Numbered from the stretch's first letter, positions 16,959 to 28,626 are shown. The stretch: DNA of 64,000 nucleotides from Citrobacter sp. Awk 4 (GCF_028069725.1 NZ_JANEWG010000007.1:1-64000); one strand, 5' to 3'. The notes: generated from the sequence alone by a model not told the origin. Numbers and translations are program-made.

Positions 16959-18179
16959 CTACACGTCCAGCAGCAGACGTGTCGGATCTTCCAGCAGCTC
17001 TTTAATGGCCACCAGGAAGCCTACTGACTCGCGACCATCGATCAGACGGTGGTCGTAAGACAGCGCAAGGTACATCATCGGTAGGATCTCAACCTTACCA
17101 TCGACAGCCATCGGACGGTCTTTGATCGCGTGCATGCCGAGGATTGCGCTCTGCGGCGGGTTGATGATCGGCGTAGACATCAGGGAACCGAACACACCAC
17201 CGTTGGTGATGGTGAAGTTACCACCGGTCAGATCTTCAACGGTCAGTTTGCCGTCGCGACCTTTCACTGCCAGTTCTTTAATTTTCTTCTCGATGTCAGC
17301 CATACCGAGGGCATCAACATCACGCAGCACCGGAGTCACCAGACCGCGCGGCGTAGAAACCGCCATGCTGACATCAAAGTAGTTGTGGTACACCACATCA
17401 TCGCCATCAATAGACGCGTTGACTTCCGGGTAACGTTTCAGCGCTTCAACCACCGCTTTCACGTAGAAAGACATAAAGCCCAGACGGATACCGTGACGTT
17501 TTTCGAACGCGTCACCGTACTGCTTACGCAGATCCATAATCGGCTTCATGTTGACTTCGTTGAAGGTTGTCAGCATGGCGGTCGAGTTTTTCGCTTCCAG
17601 CAGACGCTCGGCCACGCGCTTACGTAGACGGGTCATCGGAACACGTTTTTCACTGCGCGCGCCGAGAGCCGGTTGTGCAACAGGAGCCGCTACCGGTGCT
17701 TTAGCCTCGGCTTTCGCCGGTGCTTTCGCCAGATGCTTTTCAACATCTTCACGGGTAATACGACCACCAACGCCGGTACCATTAATGGCGCTGGCTTCGA
17801 GGTTATGTTCACCCAGCAGGCGACGGATCGCCGGGCTCAGGGCATCATTGCTTTGCTCGGACAGAGAAGCCTGCTGACGCTGAGCCGGGGTGGATGCTTG
17901 CTCATCAGACTTGGCGCTGGTTTCTTTACCAGTGCTGTTGCCTTCACGCAGGCGACCCAGAATCTGGCGAGAAGTCACGGTGGTGCCTTCATCTTCCAGC
18001 ACTGCATCCAGAATGCCGTCCGCCGATGCCGGTACTTCCAGTACCACTTTGTCAGTTTCGATTTCTACCAGCACTTCGTCGCGAACAACCGCGTCGCCTG
18101 GTTTTTTATGCCAGGTTGCAACGGTCGCGTCTGCTACAGACTCAGGCAGGTCGGGAACAAGAATATCTACGCTACTCAT
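16959..18179 (-). CDS. sucB: 2-oxoglutarate dehydrogenase E2, dihydrolipoyl succinyltransferase
   Basis: This 406-residue E2 core subunit (EC 2.3.1.61) transfers the succinyl group from E1 to CoA. The order is a lipoyl domain with its lysine in [13 protein letters not shown] (Lys44), an Ala/Pro/Lys-rich linker, a peripheral-subunit-binding domain ([19 protein letters not shown], about 115-150), another flexible linker, and the acetyltransferase-fold catalytic domain ending with [16 protein letters not shown], which holds the catalytic His and Asp. It starts 14 bases after sucA. Confidence 0.98.
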   Translation of the reverse strand: MSSVDILVPDLPESVADATVATWHKKPGDAVVRDEVLVEIETDKVVLEVPASADGILDAVLEDEGTTVTSRQILGRLREGNSTGKETSAKSDEQASTPAQRQQASLSEQSNDALSPAIRRLLGEHNLEASAINGTGVGGRITREDVEKHLAKAPAKAEAKAPVAAPVAQPALGARSEKRVPMTRLRKRVAERLLEAKNSTAMLTTFNEVNMKPIMDLRKQYGDAFEKRHGIRLGFMSFYVKAVVEALKRYPEVNASIDGDDVVYHNYFDVSMAVSTPRGLVTPVLRDVDALGMADIEKKIKELAVKGRDGKLTVEDLTGGNFTITNGGVFGSLMSTPIINPPQSAILGMHAIKDRPMAVDGKVEILPMMYLALSYDHRLIDGRESVGFLVAIKELLEDPTRLLLDV

Positions 18180-18193
18180 TTTGTATCCTTTAA

Positions 18194-20995
18194 TTAATCG
18201 ACGTTCAGCGCGTCATTGACCAGATCTTGTTGTTGCTTCTGGTGAACGGACATATACCCTACCGCCGGAGAGGCGGAGGCCGGGCGACCTGCATAACGCA
18301 GAGCAGACCCAAATGGAATCACTTCACGGAAATGATGCTGGCTGCAATACCATGCGCCCTGGTTGAGCGGCTCTTCCTGGCACCAGACAAAATCATGTAC
18401 GTGAGCGTACGGTTTCAGCGCTTCCTGAACCGCTTTGTGCGGGAACGGATAGAGCTGTTCGATGCGCACAATGGCCACATCGTTTTGATTGTTCTTACGG
18501 CGCTGTTCCAGCAGGTCGTAGTAAACCTTACCAGAACACATCACCACACGCTTCACGGCTTGTGGATCGAGTTCATCAATCTCACCAATTGCCGGCAGGA
18601 AGGTGCCATTTGCCAATTCATCAAGTGAAGAGACCGCCAGCGGATGACGCAGCAGCGACTTCGGTGACATCACCACCAGCGGACGGCGCATACCGCGCAG
18701 CGCCTGACGACGCAGCATGTGGTACACCTGTGCAGGGGTAGACGGTACGCAAACTTGCATGTTCTGCTCAGCGCAGAGTTGCAGATAACGTTCCAGACGC
18801 GCAGAGGAGTGCTCCGGGCCCTGACCTTCATAACCGTGCGGCAGTAACATGACCAGACCACACATACGTCCCCACTTCTGCTCACCCGAGGAGATGAACT
18901 GGTCGATAACCACCTGTGCGCCGTTGGCGAAGTCGCCGAATTGCGCTTCCCAGATAGTCAGCGTGCGAGGTTCAGCCGTGGCATAACCGTATTCGAACGC
19001 CAGTACCGCTTCTTCAGAGAGCACGGAGTCCCAGACACGGAAGGTGCCCTGACCGTTATGAACGTGCTGCAATGGGGTATAGGTGGAACCATTGGACTGG
19101 TTATGGATCACCGCATGACGGTGGAAGAACGTACCACGGCCCGCATCTTCACCTGATAGACGCACCGGAATACCTTCGTCGACCAGCGTCGCGTACGCCA
19201 GCGTTTCCGCGCCGCCCCAGTCAAACAGTTTCTCGCCTGACGCCATCGCCTGACGATCACCGTAAATTTTGGCTACGCGAGACTGCATCTCAACCGCTTC
19301 CGGCACGGTGCTGATACGTTTGGCCAGTTCCTGCAGGCGCTTCATTTCAACCTTGTTCGGGTAATTTTCATCCCATTCATGGTTGAGGTAAGGCGACCAG
19401 GTAAAGGAGTGCAGATTCATCGGACGCCACTCTTTCACCACACATTCGCCAGCATCCAGCGCGTCGCGGTACAGATTGACCATTTCGGTGGAGTCTTCCA
19501 GCGAAGCGACTTTATCCTGCTCGAGTTTGTCGGCATAGATTTTGCGCGGCGTCGGATGTTTTTTGATTTTCTGATACATCAACGGCTGCGTTGCACTCGG
19601 CTCATCGGCTTCGTTATGGCCGTGACGACGGTAGCAGAACAGATCGATGAAGACATCGCGTTTAAAGGTGTTACGGAAGTCCAGCGCCAGACGGGTCACA
19701 AACGCGACCGCTTCCGGATCATCCGCGTTAACGTGGAAGATCGGCGCCTGTACCATTTTACCGATGTCGGTGCAGTACGGGGTAGAACGCGCATCCAGCG
19801 GGTTAGAGGTGGTGAAGCCCACCTGGTTGTTGATCACGATGCGAACGGTACCGCCCACTTCGTAACCCCGCGCTTTCGACATGTTCAGGGTTTCCTGAAC
19901 CACGCCCTGCCCTGTCACTGCCGCGTCACCGTGAATGGTGATTGGCAGGACTTTATTGCTGCTCGGCTCGTCGAGTCTGTCCAGGCGCGCACGCACGGAA
20001 CCGATAACCACCGGGCTGACGATTTCCAGGTGCGACGGGTTAAACGCCAGCGCCAGGTGAACCAGACCGCCTTCGGTTTCGATATCAGACGAGAAGCCCA
20101 TGTGGTATTTCACGTCGCCGGTGCCGAGATGTTCTTTATGTTTGCCCGCAAATTCGTCGAACAGATCCTGCGGTTTTTTACCCAGTACGTTAACCAGAAC
20201 GTTCAGACGACCACGGTGCGCCATACCCAGCACCACTTCACGCGTGCCGCTGTTGCCCGCATGACGGATCATCTCTTTGAGCATGGGAATTAACGCATCG
20301 CCGCCTTCCAGCGAGAAACGTTTTGCACCCGGGAATTTCGCCCCCAGATAACGCTCAAGACCTTCTGCCGCAGTCAGTTCGCTCAGGAAGCGTTTCTTCT
20401 CTTCGCTGCTAAATGCTGCACGACCCGATTCGATACGCTGTTGCAGCCAGCGTTTCTCTTCAGTACTGGTGATGTGCATATATTCGGCGCCAATCGGGCC
20501 GCAATAAGTCTGCTTGAGCGCTGAAATCAGCTCGCCCAGCTTCATTGTCTCTTTGCCGCCAGCAAAAGAACCTACGTTAAAGCTTTCCTGGAAATCGGCC
20601 TCTGTCAGATCGTGGAAAGAAGGATCCAGATCTGCCACGTTTTCTTGTTTCCACAGTCCCAGCGGGTCGAGGTTTGCATGCTGGTGACCGCGGAAGCGAT
20701 AAGCGTTGATAAGCTGCAGGACTTTAACCTGCTTCGCATTAGTGTCAGGGTCGGAAATCGTAGAAGAGTAACGTGAGGCATCCTTCGCCAGACGACGGAA
20801 ATAATCACGCGTTGTTGAATGGAATTGATCCGGTTTGACTCCGGTGCCAGGTAACTGCTGGAACATAGCACGCCAGTTGGCGTCTACTGAGTCAGGATCG
20901 GTTAAGAAGTCTTCATAGAGCTGTTCTATCCAGCTCTGGTTTGCGCCAGAGAGGTAAGAAGAGTCCAACCAGGCTTTCATTGCGCCGTTCTGCAT
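18194..20995 (-). CDS. sucA: 2-oxoglutarate dehydrogenase E1
   Basis: This thiamine-diphosphate decarboxylase subunit (EC 1.2.4.2) has 933 residues, matching the E. coli enzyme. Landmarks are [18 protein letters not shown], the ThDP/Mg region [19 protein letters not shown] and the central NNQVGFTT. With SucB and Lpd it forms the complex that makes succinyl-CoA. I kept the ATG at 20995; the Met at residue 6 is a possible alternative start. A 262-base gap to sdhB contains a REP pair. Confidence 0.97.
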   Translation of the reverse strand: MQNGAMKAWLDSSYLSGANQSWIEQLYEDFLTDPDSVDANWRAMFQQLPGTGVKPDQFHSTTRDYFRRLAKDASRYSSTISDPDTNAKQVKVLQLINAYRFRGHQHANLDPLGLWKQENVADLDPSFHDLTEADFQESFNVGSFAGGKETMKLGELISALKQTYCGPIGAEYMHITSTEEKRWLQQRIESGRAAFSSEEKKRFLSELTAAEGLERYLGAKFPGAKRFSLEGGDALIPMLKEMIRHAGNSGTREVVLGMAHRGRLNVLVNVLGKKPQDLFDEFAGKHKEHLGTGDVKYHMGFSSDIETEGGLVHLALAFNPSHLEIVSPVVIGSVRARLDRLDEPSSNKVLPITIHGDAAVTGQGVVQETLNMSKARGYEVGGTVRIVINNQVGFTTSNPLDARSTPYCTDIGKMVQAPIFHVNADDPEAVAFVTRLALDFRNTFKRDVFIDLFCYRRHGHNEADEPSATQPLMYQKIKKHPTPRKIYADKLEQDKVASLEDSTEMVNLYRDALDAGECVVKEWRPMNLHSFTWSPYLNHEWDENYPNKVEMKRLQELAKRISTVPEAVEMQSRVAKIYGDRQAMASGEKLFDWGGAETLAYATLVDEGIPVRLSGEDAGRGTFFHRHAVIHNQSNGSTYTPLQHVHNGQGTFRVWDSVLSEEAVLAFEYGYATAEPRTLTIWEAQFGDFANGAQVVIDQFISSGEQKWGRMCGLVMLLPHGYEGQGPEHSSARLERYLQLCAEQNMQVCVPSTPAQVYHMLRRQALRGMRRPLVVMSPKSLLRHPLAVSSLDELANGTFLPAIGEIDELDPQAVKRVVMCSGKVYYDLLEQRRKNNQNDVAIVRIEQLYPFPHKAVQEALKPYAHVHDFVWCQEEPLNQGAWYCSQHHFREVIPFGSALRYAGRPASASPAVGYMSVHQKQQQDLVNDALNVD

Positions 20996-21170
20996 CGTGA
21001 TCCCTTAAGCATTCTGTATGCTTATTTCGCCGTGGATACTAACCACGCACACCCGGTGTGCGTGCCGGGGTTCACTTGTTGCGGACTGTCGTGTCGTCTG
21101 CGTCCGCTAAGGAACCTTTAAAAACTGTCTGACTGAATGGGCAGCTTTTAGAGGTTTCCTGCACTTACTT

Positions 21171-21249
21171 GCCTGATGGCGCTTCGCTTATCTGGCCTAC
21201 GGGAAGGTACCCTGTAGGCCGGATAAGACATTTACGTCGCCATCCGGCA
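21171..21249. repeat. REP pair (BIME) between sdhB and sucA
   Basis: Two oppositely oriented REP units, GCCTGATGGCGCTTCGCTTATCTGGCC and GTAGGCCGGATAAGACATTTACGTCGCCATCCGGC, occupy the intra-operon gap. A suc-specific promoter is known in this gap in E. coli, but I could not place one here. Confidence 0.88.
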
Positions 21250-21257
21250 ACGGTTAC

Positions 21258-21974
21258 TTACGCACTGCGTTGCAACAGCATCGACTTAATATGACCGATA
21301 GCGCGCGTCGGGTTAAGCCCTTTCGGACAGACACTGACGCAGTTCATGATGCTGTGGCAGCGGAATACACTGAAAGCATCACTCAACCCTTCCAGACGGC
21401 TATCGGTTTCAGTATCGCGGCTGTCGATCAGGAAGCGATACGCGGCCAGCAGGCCAGCCGGGCCGATAAATTTGTCCGGATTCCACCAGAATGACGGGCA
21501 AGATGTAGAGCAGCATGCACACAAAATACACTCATACAGCCCATCCAGCTTTTCACGTTGCTCAGGCATTTGTAAATGCTCGCGAGCGGGTGGATTTTGC
21601 CCATTATTCAATAGGTAAGGCTTAATCTTCTCATATTGTGCATAGAATTGCCCCATGTCTACCACCAAATCGCGAACAACCGGTAAGCCAGGCAGGGGAC
21701 GGATCACAATTTTCTTACCAGGCTGGTTCAACGCCGAGATCGGAGTGATACAGGCCAGACCATTTTTACCGTTCATGTTCAGACCATCGGAGCCACACAC
21801 CCCTTCACGACAAGAGCGACGGAACGACAGACTTGGGTCTTTTTCTTTCAACTGGATTAAGGCATCCAGCAGCATCATGTCACGCCCTTCTTCGCCTTCC
21901 AGGGTGTAATCCTGCATGCGCGGAGCGTCATCAACATCCGGGTTATAGCGATAAATCGAAAACTCGAGTTTCAT
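21258..21974 (-). CDS. sdhB: Succinate dehydrogenase iron-sulfur subunit
   Basis: This 238-residue subunit of respiratory complex II carries electrons from SdhA FAD to quinone. Cysteine groups for the three clusters are complete: SCREGVCGSDGLNMNG with the later Cys for [2Fe-2S], CILCACCSTSCP for [4Fe-4S], and CHSIMNCVSVCPKG for the third cluster. It acts at the cytoplasmic face of the inner membrane, bound to SdhCD. Confidence 0.98.
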   Translation of the reverse strand: MKLEFSIYRYNPDVDDAPRMQDYTLEGEEGRDMMLLDALIQLKEKDPSLSFRRSCREGVCGSDGLNMNGKNGLACITPISALNQPGKKIVIRPLPGLPVVRDLVVDMGQFYAQYEKIKPYLLNNGQNPPAREHLQMPEQREKLDGLYECILCACCSTSCPSFWWNPDKFIGPAGLLAAYRFLIDSRDTETDSRLEGLSDAFSVFRCHSIMNCVSVCPKGLNPTRAIGHIKSMLLQRSA

Positions 21975-21989
21975 TGTCCTGTCTCCGCA

Positions 21990-23756
21990 TTAATAAGTAC
22001 GAATCTTCGGCGGGAATGCCGGGCGCAGTTTCGGTTCCATATTGACCTGACGTCGCGTCATGGATTCCGTCTCTGGCAGATACAGGGAATGGCACAGCCA
22101 GTTTTCATCATCACGTTCCGGGAAGTCGAAGCGGCTATGTGCGCCACGGCTTTCAGTACGGAAGTTGGCGGATACTGCGGTTGCGTAAGCGGTTTCCATC
22201 AGGTTATCCAGCTCCAGACATTCAACGCGCTGGGTATTGAACTCGCTGGAGGTGTCATCCAGGCGCGCGTTTTTCAGACGCTCGCGGATCGCTTTCAACT
22301 GCTCAAGCCCTTTCGCCATCGCATCACCTTCACGGAAAACCGAGAAGTTATGTTGCATACATTCCTGCAAGGCTTTACGGATAACCACCGGATCTTCGCC
22401 GTCACGGTTGCCGTTCCAACGGTTCAGACGTTCCAGAGAGGCATCAATTTCCGCTTCGGTCGCATCCCGCAGAGCACCCTGCTCGGCAATGGATTCCTGC
22501 AGATGCAGGCCAACCGCACGACCAAACACCACCAGGTCGAGCAGCGAGTTGCCGCCCAGACGGTTGGCACCGTGAACCGATACGCAGGCGATTTCGCCCA
22601 CCGCAAACAGCCCAGGGATCACCACGTCTTCGCCCTGCTCGTTCACGGTCAGCGCCTGACCGGTCACTTTGGTCGGAATACCGCCCATCATGTAGTGGCA
22701 GGTTGGGATGACCGGAATCGGCTCTTTCACCGGGTCAACGTGTGCGAAGGTACGGGACAGCTCAAGAATACCCGGCAGACGGGATTCGAGAACTTCTTTA
22801 CCCAGGTGATCCAGTTTCAGCTTCGCGTGTGGGCCCCACGGACCGTCGCAGCCGCGCCCTTCACGGATTTCGATCATGATGGAACGCGCCACCACGTCAC
22901 GACCCGCCAGGTCTTTCGCATTCGGGGCATAACGCTCCATAAAGCGCTCGCCGTGTTTGTTCAGCAGATAACCGCCTTCACCACGGCAGCCTTCTGTTAC
23001 CAGAACGCCCGCACCGGCGATACCGGTTGGGTGGAACTGCCACATTTCCATATCCTGCACCGGGACACCGGCACGCAGAGCCATACCGACGCCGTCACCG
23101 GTGTTGATATGCGCGTTAGTGGTGGACTGATAGATACGGCCTGCGCCGCCGGTCGCCAGCACGGTGGCGTTGGCTTTGAAGTAAACCACTTCACCGGTTT
23201 CGATACACAGCGCGGTACAACCGACCACTGCGCCATCGGCGTTTTTCACCAGATCCAGCGCATACCACTCAGAGAAAATAGTGGTGTGGTTTTTCAGGTT
23301 CTGCTGATACAGCGTGTGCAACAGCGCATGACCGGTACGGTCAGCCGCCGCTGCGGTACGTGCCGCCTGCTCGCCGCCGAAGTTTTTCGACTGGCCGCCA
23401 AACGGACGTTGATAAATAGTGCCATTATCGAGGCGAGAGAACGGCAGCCCCATATGGTCCAGCTCCAGAATCGCTTCCGGGCCGGTTTTACACATATATT
23501 CAATCGCGTCCTGGTCACCGATGTAGTCCGACCCTTTAACGGTGTCGTACATGTGCCATTCCCAGTTATCTTCATGGGTATTACCGAGCGCTACGGTGAT
23601 ACCACCCTGCGCAGACACGGTATGGGAACGGGTCGGGAAGACTTTAGACAGCAGCGCGCAGGTCTGGCCGCTTTGGGAAATTTGCAGCGCCGCGCGCATA
23701 CCTGCGCCGCCTGCGCCAATCACTACAGCATCAAATTCTCTTACTGGCAGTTTCAT
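21990..23756 (-). CDS. sdhA: Succinate dehydrogenase flavoprotein subunit
   Basis: This 588-residue catalytic subunit (EC 1.3.5.1) oxidises succinate to fumarate. The dinucleotide fold [16 protein letters not shown] is at residues 9-24, and the FAD-attaching His45 lies in [28 protein letters not shown] is the C-terminal FAD signature. The ATG at 23756 overlaps the sdhD TAA; an in-frame start four codons upstream is not favoured. A long open frame antisense to this gene is not a gene. Confidence 0.98.
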   Translation of the reverse strand: MKLPVREFDAVVIGAGGAGMRAALQISQSGQTCALLSKVFPTRSHTVSAQGGITVALGNTHEDNWEWHMYDTVKGSDYIGDQDAIEYMCKTGPEAILELDHMGLPFSRLDNGTIYQRPFGGQSKNFGGEQAARTAAAADRTGHALLHTLYQQNLKNHTTIFSEWYALDLVKNADGAVVGCTALCIETGEVVYFKANATVLATGGAGRIYQSTTNAHINTGDGVGMALRAGVPVQDMEMWQFHPTGIAGAGVLVTEGCRGEGGYLLNKHGERFMERYAPNAKDLAGRDVVARSIMIEIREGRGCDGPWGPHAKLKLDHLGKEVLESRLPGILELSRTFAHVDPVKEPIPVIPTCHYMMGGIPTKVTGQALTVNEQGEDVVIPGLFAVGEIACVSVHGANRLGGNSLLDLVVFGRAVGLHLQESIAEQGALRDATEAEIDASLERLNRWNGNRDGEDPVVIRKALQECMQHNFSVFREGDAMAKGLEQLKAIRERLKNARLDDTSSEFNTQRVECLELDNLMETAYATAVSANFRTESRGAHSRFDFPERDDENWLCHSLYLPETESMTRRQVNMEPKLRPAFPPKIRTY

Positions 23757-24103
23757 TACACACCCCACACCACAACAAATCCATAAATGACGTAAACCAC
23801 CAGCGCAACAACAATAACCAGTTGCAGCACAAGGCGCACAGCCAGCGGTTTAACGTAGTCGGTCAACACCTGCCACATGCCGATCCAGGCATGGATTAAG
23901 ATGGAAAACAGGGCCAGCAGGGTGAAGACTTTGGTGAATGCCGATGAGAAGAAACCCGTCCAGGCTTCCCAGGTCAGCTCGCCGCTTGTGGCGAAGAAGC
24001 CCACCATGTAGATGATGTATAACGTCAGAACGATAGCGGTAGCACGGACCAGAATGAAGTCATGTACGCCGTTGCGTCCCAATGCGGAGGCGTTGCTTAC
24101 CAT
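23756..24103 (-). CDS. sdhD: Succinate dehydrogenase membrane anchor subunit D
   Basis: This 115-residue subunit has three transmembrane helices and, with SdhC, anchors complex II and forms the haem b and quinone sites. The [16 protein letters not shown] segment carries the conserved haem-ligand His and the quinone-site Asp-Tyr. It overlaps sdhC by 7 bases and sdhA by one. Confidence 0.97.
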   Translation of the reverse strand: MVSNASALGRNGVHDFILVRATAIVLTLYIIYMVGFFATSGELTWEAWTGFFSSAFTKVFTLLALFSILIHAWIGMWQVLTDYVKPLAVRLVLQLVIVVALVVYVIYGFVVVWGV

Positions 24104-24486
24104 ACGAGGACTCCTGCGAGAAGTGAAAGCACGACAGTGATAACAAAAGAGATTTTGGCGGAGCGTTTACCCGCTTCGAATGTTTCTTCCAGATAGCCAA
24201 AATCCATCATCATGTGACGAACACCGACCACGACGTGATACGCCAGCGCGGTGAGAATGCCCCACATGATCAATTTAACAAAGAAGCTCCCCATGATGGC
24301 GGACGCCTGCTGGAATCCTTCAGGGGAAGAGAGGCTGGTACCCAATAACCACAACAGGATCCCGACCGCCACAAAGGTGATCACTCCGGAAACGCGATGG
24401 AGAATGGACGCTATCGCCGTGATTGGGAAGCGGATCGTTTGCAGATCCAAATTGACAGGTCTTTGTTTTTTCACATTTCTTATCAT
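24097..24486 (-). CDS. sdhC: Succinate dehydrogenase cytochrome b556 subunit C
   Basis: This 129-residue subunit has three helices and the family signature SILHRVSG (His30, Arg31) plus haem-ligand His84 in [10 protein letters not shown]. The start is [12 protein letters not shown] at 24486, equal in length to the E. coli protein; an upstream in-frame Met five codons earlier is rejected. It is the first gene of sdhCDAB-sucABCD. Confidence 0.97.
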   Translation of the reverse strand: MIRNVKKQRPVNLDLQTIRFPITAIASILHRVSGVITFVAVGILLWLLGTSLSSPEGFQQASAIMGSFFVKLIMWGILTALAYHVVVGVRHMMMDFGYLEETFEAGKRSAKISFVITVVLSLLAGVLVW

Positions 24487-24713
24487 GAATAACGCCCACA
24501 TGCTGTTCTTATTATTCCCTTTGGACTTCGGGCACAGAGAGGATCCTGTAGCCTGAAAGACGGCGGGATTTCCATACTCCGGTCTGCGTGCGGGTCAGAC
24601 AGCGTCCTTTTCTATAACTGTGCGTCATGTAAAACACTGCTTCCAGATGCTAAATCGACACGTTACAACGCTGGGTGGCTCGGGATTGCAGGGTATTCCG
24701 GAGACCTGGCGGC

Positions 24714-24742
24714 AGTATAGGACGTTCACAAAATCATTACAA
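24714..24742 (-). promoter_or_regulatory. Candidate sdhC promoter
   Basis: On the minus strand, TTGTAA (24742-24737) and TATACT (24719-24714) are separated by 17 bases, a good sigma-70 arrangement about 230 bases upstream of sdhC. Confidence 0.7.
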
Positions 24743-24778
24743 TTAACCTACATATAGTTTGTCGGGTTTTATCCCGAA

Positions 24779-24796
24779 CAGTGACATAGGTCACGA
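24779..24796. promoter_or_regulatory. CRP-like site between sdh and gltA
   Basis: AGTGA-CATAGG-TCACG matches the TGTGA-N6-TCACA consensus at 8 of 10 core positions. It lies about 60 bases upstream of the sdh promoter core and 60 bases upstream of the gltA -35. Confidence 0.6.
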
Positions 24797-24852
24797 TACA
24801 AACATTTATTTAATTTTTAATCATCTGATTTGACAATCATTAAACAAAGTTG

Positions 24853-24882
24853 TTACAAACGACACCAGAAAAAGCATATAAT
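24853..24882 (+). promoter_or_regulatory. Candidate gltA promoter
   Basis: TTACAA (24853-24858) and a perfect TATAAT (24877-24882) are spaced by 18 bases. Transcription would begin near 24890, leaving a long gltA leader. Confidence 0.7.
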
Positions 24883-25195
24883 GCGTAAAAGTTATGGGGT
24901 CACTCTTTCACCTGACATTAAGTTATGTAACAGTGTATAGGTATTGACCGATTCCTTCAGGACAGTTATTAGTGATAAACAGGTTTAATAATTCGGATTG
25001 CTAAGTTCTTGATTTGCTGCTTATTCGCCATGAATTAACCGTTTTACCTGCAAGCGCCCATAGCTCTGTACCCAGGTCTTCCCCCCTCTTTCCAGAGCGG
25101 CGAGCCAAATAACAAACTGGTAACGGTTCATTGATGTACGAAGGCAAATGTGAGTTCCGGCAGTCTTAAGCAATAAGGCGCTAAGGAGACCGTAA

Positions 25196-26479
25196 ATGGC
25201 TGATACAAAAGCAAAGCTCACCCTAAATGGTGATGCTGCTATTGAACTGGATGTGCTGAAGGGCACGCTAGGTCAAGACGTTATTGATATTCGTAGCCTT
25301 GGCTCAAAAGGTATGTTCACTTTTGATCCAGGTTTTACCTCTACCGCATCCTGCGAATCCAAAATTACGTTCATCGACGGTGATGAAGGTATTTTGCTGC
25401 ATCGCGGCTTCCCGATCGATCAGTTGGCGACCGAGTCCAACTATCTGGAAGTGTGTTATATCCTGCTGTACGGCGAGAAGCCGACTCAGGAAGAGTACGA
25501 CGAGTTCAGAACTACTGTTACCCGCCATACGATGATCCACGAGCAAATTACTCGCCTGTTCCACGCCTTCCGTCGCGATTCTCATCCGATGGCGGTCATG
25601 TGTGGGATCACCGGTGCGCTGGCGGCGTTTTATCACGACTCTCTGGACGTGAATAACCCGCGCCACCGTGAAATTGCTGCATTCCGTCTGCTGTCCAAAA
25701 TGCCGACCATGGCAGCAATGTGTTACAAGTATTCTATCGGTCAACCGTTTGTTTACCCGCGCAACGACCTCTCCTATGCCGGTAACTTCCTGCGTATGAT
25801 GTTCTCCACGCCGTGCGAAGAGTACGAAGTGAACCCGGTACTTGAGCGCGCAATGGACCGTATCCTGATCCTGCACGCCGACCACGAGCAAAACGCATCA
25901 ACCTCCACTGTCCGTACCGCAGGCTCCTCAGGCGCGAACCCGTTCGCCTGTATTGCTGCGGGTATCGCCTCCCTGTGGGGACCGGCTCACGGTGGTGCGA
26001 ACGAAGCGGCACTGAAGATGCTGGAAGAAATCAGCTCCGTTGAGCACATTCCGGAATTCGTGCGTCGCGCGAAAGACAAGAACGACTCTTTCCGCCTGAT
26101 GGGCTTCGGTCACCGTGTTTACAAAAACTACGATCCACGTGCGACCGTAATGCGCGAAACCTGCCACGAAGTACTGAAAGAGCTGGGCACCAAAGATGAC
26201 CTGCTGGAAGTGGCAATGGAGCTGGAGCACATCGCACTGAATGACCCGTACTTCATCGAGAAGAAACTCTACCCGAACGTAGACTTCTATTCCGGTATCA
26301 TTCTGAAAGCGATGGGTATTCCGTCCTCCATGTTCACCGTCATCTTCGCGATGGCGCGTACCGTTGGCTGGATTGCGCACTGGAACGAAATGCACACCGA
26401 CGGCATGAAGATCGCGCGTCCTCGTCAGCTGTACACCGGCTACGAAAAACGCGATTTCAAATCCGCGATCAAGCGTTAA
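25196..26479 (+). CDS. gltA: Citrate synthase (type II)
   Basis: This 427-residue enzyme (EC 2.3.3.16) condenses acetyl-CoA and oxaloacetate. Catalytic segments are intact: [15 protein letters not shown] (His), [18 protein letters not shown] (His) and FSGI-type [15 protein letters not shown] with the conserved Asp. The N-terminal extension typical of the NADH-regulated hexameric enzyme is present. It begins behind AAGGAG and is transcribed away from sdh. Confidence 0.98.
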   Translation: MADTKAKLTLNGDAAIELDVLKGTLGQDVIDIRSLGSKGMFTFDPGFTSTASCESKITFIDGDEGILLHRGFPIDQLATESNYLEVCYILLYGEKPTQEEYDEFRTTVTRHTMIHEQITRLFHAFRRDSHPMAVMCGITGALAAFYHDSLDVNNPRHREIAAFRLLSKMPTMAAMCYKYSIGQPFVYPRNDLSYAGNFLRMMFSTPCEEYEVNPVLERAMDRILILHADHEQNASTSTVRTAGSSGANPFACIAAGIASLWGPAHGGANEAALKMLEEISSVEHIPEFVRRAKDKNDSFRLMGFGHRVYKNYDPRATVMRETCHEVLKELGTKDDLLEVAMELEHIALNDPYFIEKKLYPNVDFYSGIILKAMGIPSSMFTVIFAMARTVGWIAHWNEMHTDGMKIARPRQLYTGYEKRDFKSAIKR

Positions 26480-26495
26480 TTTTTACGCTCAGCAA

Positions 26496-26520
26496 AACGC
26501 GCCTGCGGGCGCGTTTTTTT
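26496..26520 (+). terminator. gltA rho-independent terminator
   Basis: AACGCGCC and GGCGCGTT form an 8-base stem with a TGCG loop and a run of seven T residues. Confidence 0.93.
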
Positions 26521-26630
26521 ATACCTTCACCGCCCTTTCCTCAAATTTTATTGATGGCTGATATTTTTTTCTCCCCCGGCCTTCTCTATGCTGTATCGAT
26601 ACATCTCACAAAAATACCAGGGAGCATGAA

Positions 26631-27680
26631 ATGCCCGTTTTGCAGTGGAGTTCGTTATTTCTACTCTCTCTCCTGCTCTCGTTAGTTTTTCTCTTCTTCC
26701 ATCTCCCGGCGGCTCTACTCCTCGGCCCGATGATCGCCGGCATTATATTCAGTCTGAAAGGTGTCACTCTCCGCCTTCACCGTTCTGCTTTTCTTGCCGC
26801 GCAGGCGATTCTTGGCTGCATGATTGCGCAAAACATGACCGGCTCGATACTGACCACCCTGGCGATAAACTGGCCGGTCGTGCTGGCAATCCTGTTGGTC
26901 ACGCTGCTCTCCAGTGCGGCGGTCGGCTGGCTGTTGGTGCGCTACAGCGCACTACCGGGTAATACCGGCGCGTGGGGCTCATCCCCCGGCGGGGCGGCGG
27001 CGATGGTCGCAATGGCGCAGGACTACGGCGCAGATATTCGACTGGTAGCGTTTATGCAGTATCTGCGGGTACTGTTTGTGGCGGGTGCGGCAATCCTGGT
27101 GGCTCGCCTGATGCTCGGTGCCGACGCACAATCCCTGAATCAGACGCTGGTCTGGTTTCCGCCGCTCAACCTGAACCTGTTGACCACCCTGCTGCTTGCC
27201 GCTGTCGCAGGCGTTGCCGGGCGCGTGCTACGTATTCCTTCCGGTACGATGCTGTTGCCGATGCTGGTTGGCGCAGTGCTGCATTCAGGTGGGATCATTG
27301 AAATTGAATTGCCTGAATGGCTACTGGCGGCGGCTTACATGGCGATTGGCTGGCGTATTGGGCTGGGATTCGACAGGCAAGTCTTCTTTATGGCATTGCG
27401 CCCGCTACCGCAGATCCTGCTCTCTATTTTTGCTCTGATGGCGATTTGTGCGGTTATGGCCTGGGGGCTCGCCCACTATATGCAGATTGATTTTATGACC
27501 GCCTGGCTTGCCACCAGCCCTGGGGGACTGGATACGGTTGCGGTGATCGCCGCTGGCAGCAACGCCAACATGGCGCTGATCATGGCGATGCAGACCCTGA
27601 GGCTGTTTAGCATTTTGCTGACCGGGCCGGCCGTGGCACGCTTTATTTCAGCCCATGCGCCGAAACGGCCCTTGTCATAA
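26631..27680 (+). CDS. abrB: AbrB-family membrane protein
   Basis: This is a 349-residue integral membrane protein with about ten hydrophobic segments, organised as two repeats each carrying a glycine/proline-rich motif: LPGNTGAWGSSPGGAAAMVAMA near residue 107 and WLATSPGGLDTVAVIAAG near 290. E. coli AbrB was once called a regulator of aidB, but the fold is that of a transporter and the substrate is unknown. In E. coli it also lies between gltA and nei. The ATG follows AGGGAG. It converges with the next gene. Confidence 0.88.
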   Translation: MPVLQWSSLFLLSLLLSLVFLFFHLPAALLLGPMIAGIIFSLKGVTLRLHRSAFLAAQAILGCMIAQNMTGSILTTLAINWPVVLAILLVTLLSSAAVGWLLVRYSALPGNTGAWGSSPGGAAAMVAMAQDYGADIRLVAFMQYLRVLFVAGAAILVARLMLGADAQSLNQTLVWFPPLNLNLLTTLLLAAVAGVAGRVLRIPSGTMLLPMLVGAVLHSGGIIEIELPEWLLAAAYMAIGWRIGLGFDRQVFFMALRPLPQILLSIFALMAICAVMAWGLAHYMQIDFMTAWLATSPGGLDTVAVIAAGSNANMALIMAMQTLRLFSILLTGPAVARFISAHAPKRPLS

Positions 27681-27689
27681 AGAAACCGG

Positions 27690-28574
27690 TTAATCCGGGA
27701 ATGCGGTCTCCGTTACGGTGGTTCCCGTCGTTGCCGACTCAAGTATAAATTCCGTCGTCCCGCCCGGAAAAAGCTGCGTAATGTGCAAAACGTTATCCCC
27801 TTGCCACTGATATTCCACGCGTTCGGTATCACCCAGTTTTTCAACGGCAAGGTCTTTACCCGGCGTCAACGTTGGCAGCAGACTTTCGCTATCTGACCGC
27901 GCTTTTCTGTGCGCCTCGTAGGCTTGTTTCATCGACATACCAGGGTAAAAACAGCGCGTCATTGCCCCATGTTCATAGACATATTCCATATCCCGCGGCC
28001 CTGACTCACACTTGCGGATATCCGGTTTTGCGGCCTGTGTATTGGCGCCGCGAGTGTAAGTGACGATTTTATCTTCATATAAAAAGGCCAGTTTGCTGCC
28101 AAAATCGAGTAACTCAACGCCCGCAACCGGACACTCTCCCTGGGGCGATGCTGTCTCCAGAATCGTCAACTCATCGGGAAGTTTCAGACCGACACTGGCA
28201 AACAGGGATGTGTAGAGTTCGACAGTGCTATTGCTGTGATAATACTTCACGGGCGTCTGAAAGTAGGGCTGCCAGGACAAACGACACGCAGTACCGAACA
28301 TCATCTCACGCTCTTTGAAAGCGATCGGTTTGTCGGCAAAAGTCTGTTGGTAAAAGGAATCAGGGTGACCAGATTCCCCCATCAGCGATTCCCGGCTGAC
28401 CGACTCATAGTGCCACTGAGTGCCATTAAGCCTTTGCACCAGCGCCTCAACCGGGGAGTTGATGGGTAACGCGCGGCCTTCCTGCGCGACAGGTTGGCTG
28501 TCGTTGGCAAACACGACGGGGATACCGCCAGAGATAAAAAGTAATGCAACACAATAAAAACGCCGAAAATCCAT
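27690..28574 (-). CDS. Secreted protein of unknown function
   Basis: I do not recognise this 294-residue product. It begins with a clear signal peptide (hydrophobic core at residues 6-22, likely cleavage after VFA at 23), so it should reach the periplasm or outer surface. The mature part is hydrophilic and has four or more cysteines (in TACRLSW, GECPVAG, RKCESG and TRCFYP), suggesting disulfides. It lies 52 bases downstream of nei on the same strand, ends 9 bases from abrB, and is probably read from the nei unit. No lipobox, repeat or membrane anchor is seen. Confidence 0.75.
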   Translation of the reverse strand: MDFRRFYCVALLFISGGIPVVFANDSQPVAQEGRALPINSPVEALVQRLNGTQWHYESVSRESLMGESGHPDSFYQQTFADKPIAFKEREMMFGTACRLSWQPYFQTPVKYYHSNSTVELYTSLFASVGLKLPDELTILETASPQGECPVAGVELLDFGSKLAFLYEDKIVTYTRGANTQAAKPDIRKCESGPRDMEYVYEHGAMTRCFYPGMSMKQAYEAHRKARSDSESLLPTLTPGKDLAVEKLGDTERVEYQWQGDNVLHITQLFPGGTTEFILESATTGTTVTETAFPD

Positions 28575-28626
28575 TTTCTCTCCTGCTCAATGCCTGAAAA
28601 GCGGTGCGCAAAGGTAACCTGTGGCG

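Larger units (their letters stand above)
24487..25195. promoter_or_regulatory. sdhC-gltA divergent control region
   Basis: This 709-base gap separates divergent TCA-cycle genes and contains no supported gene. It includes the sdh promoter, a CRP-like site, the gltA promoter (all listed separately) and a gltA leader of roughly 300 bases. The central part (24730-24860) is AT-rich with runs resembling ArcA sites, in line with the ArcA and CRP control known for both units in E. coli. The exact ArcA boxes were not resolved. Confidence 0.75.

Noticed and set aside
22089-23786. Long open reading frame on the plus strand opposite sdhA
   Set aside because: It mirrors the codon bias of sdhA on the other strand, has no family signature or ribosome site, and sdhA is certain.
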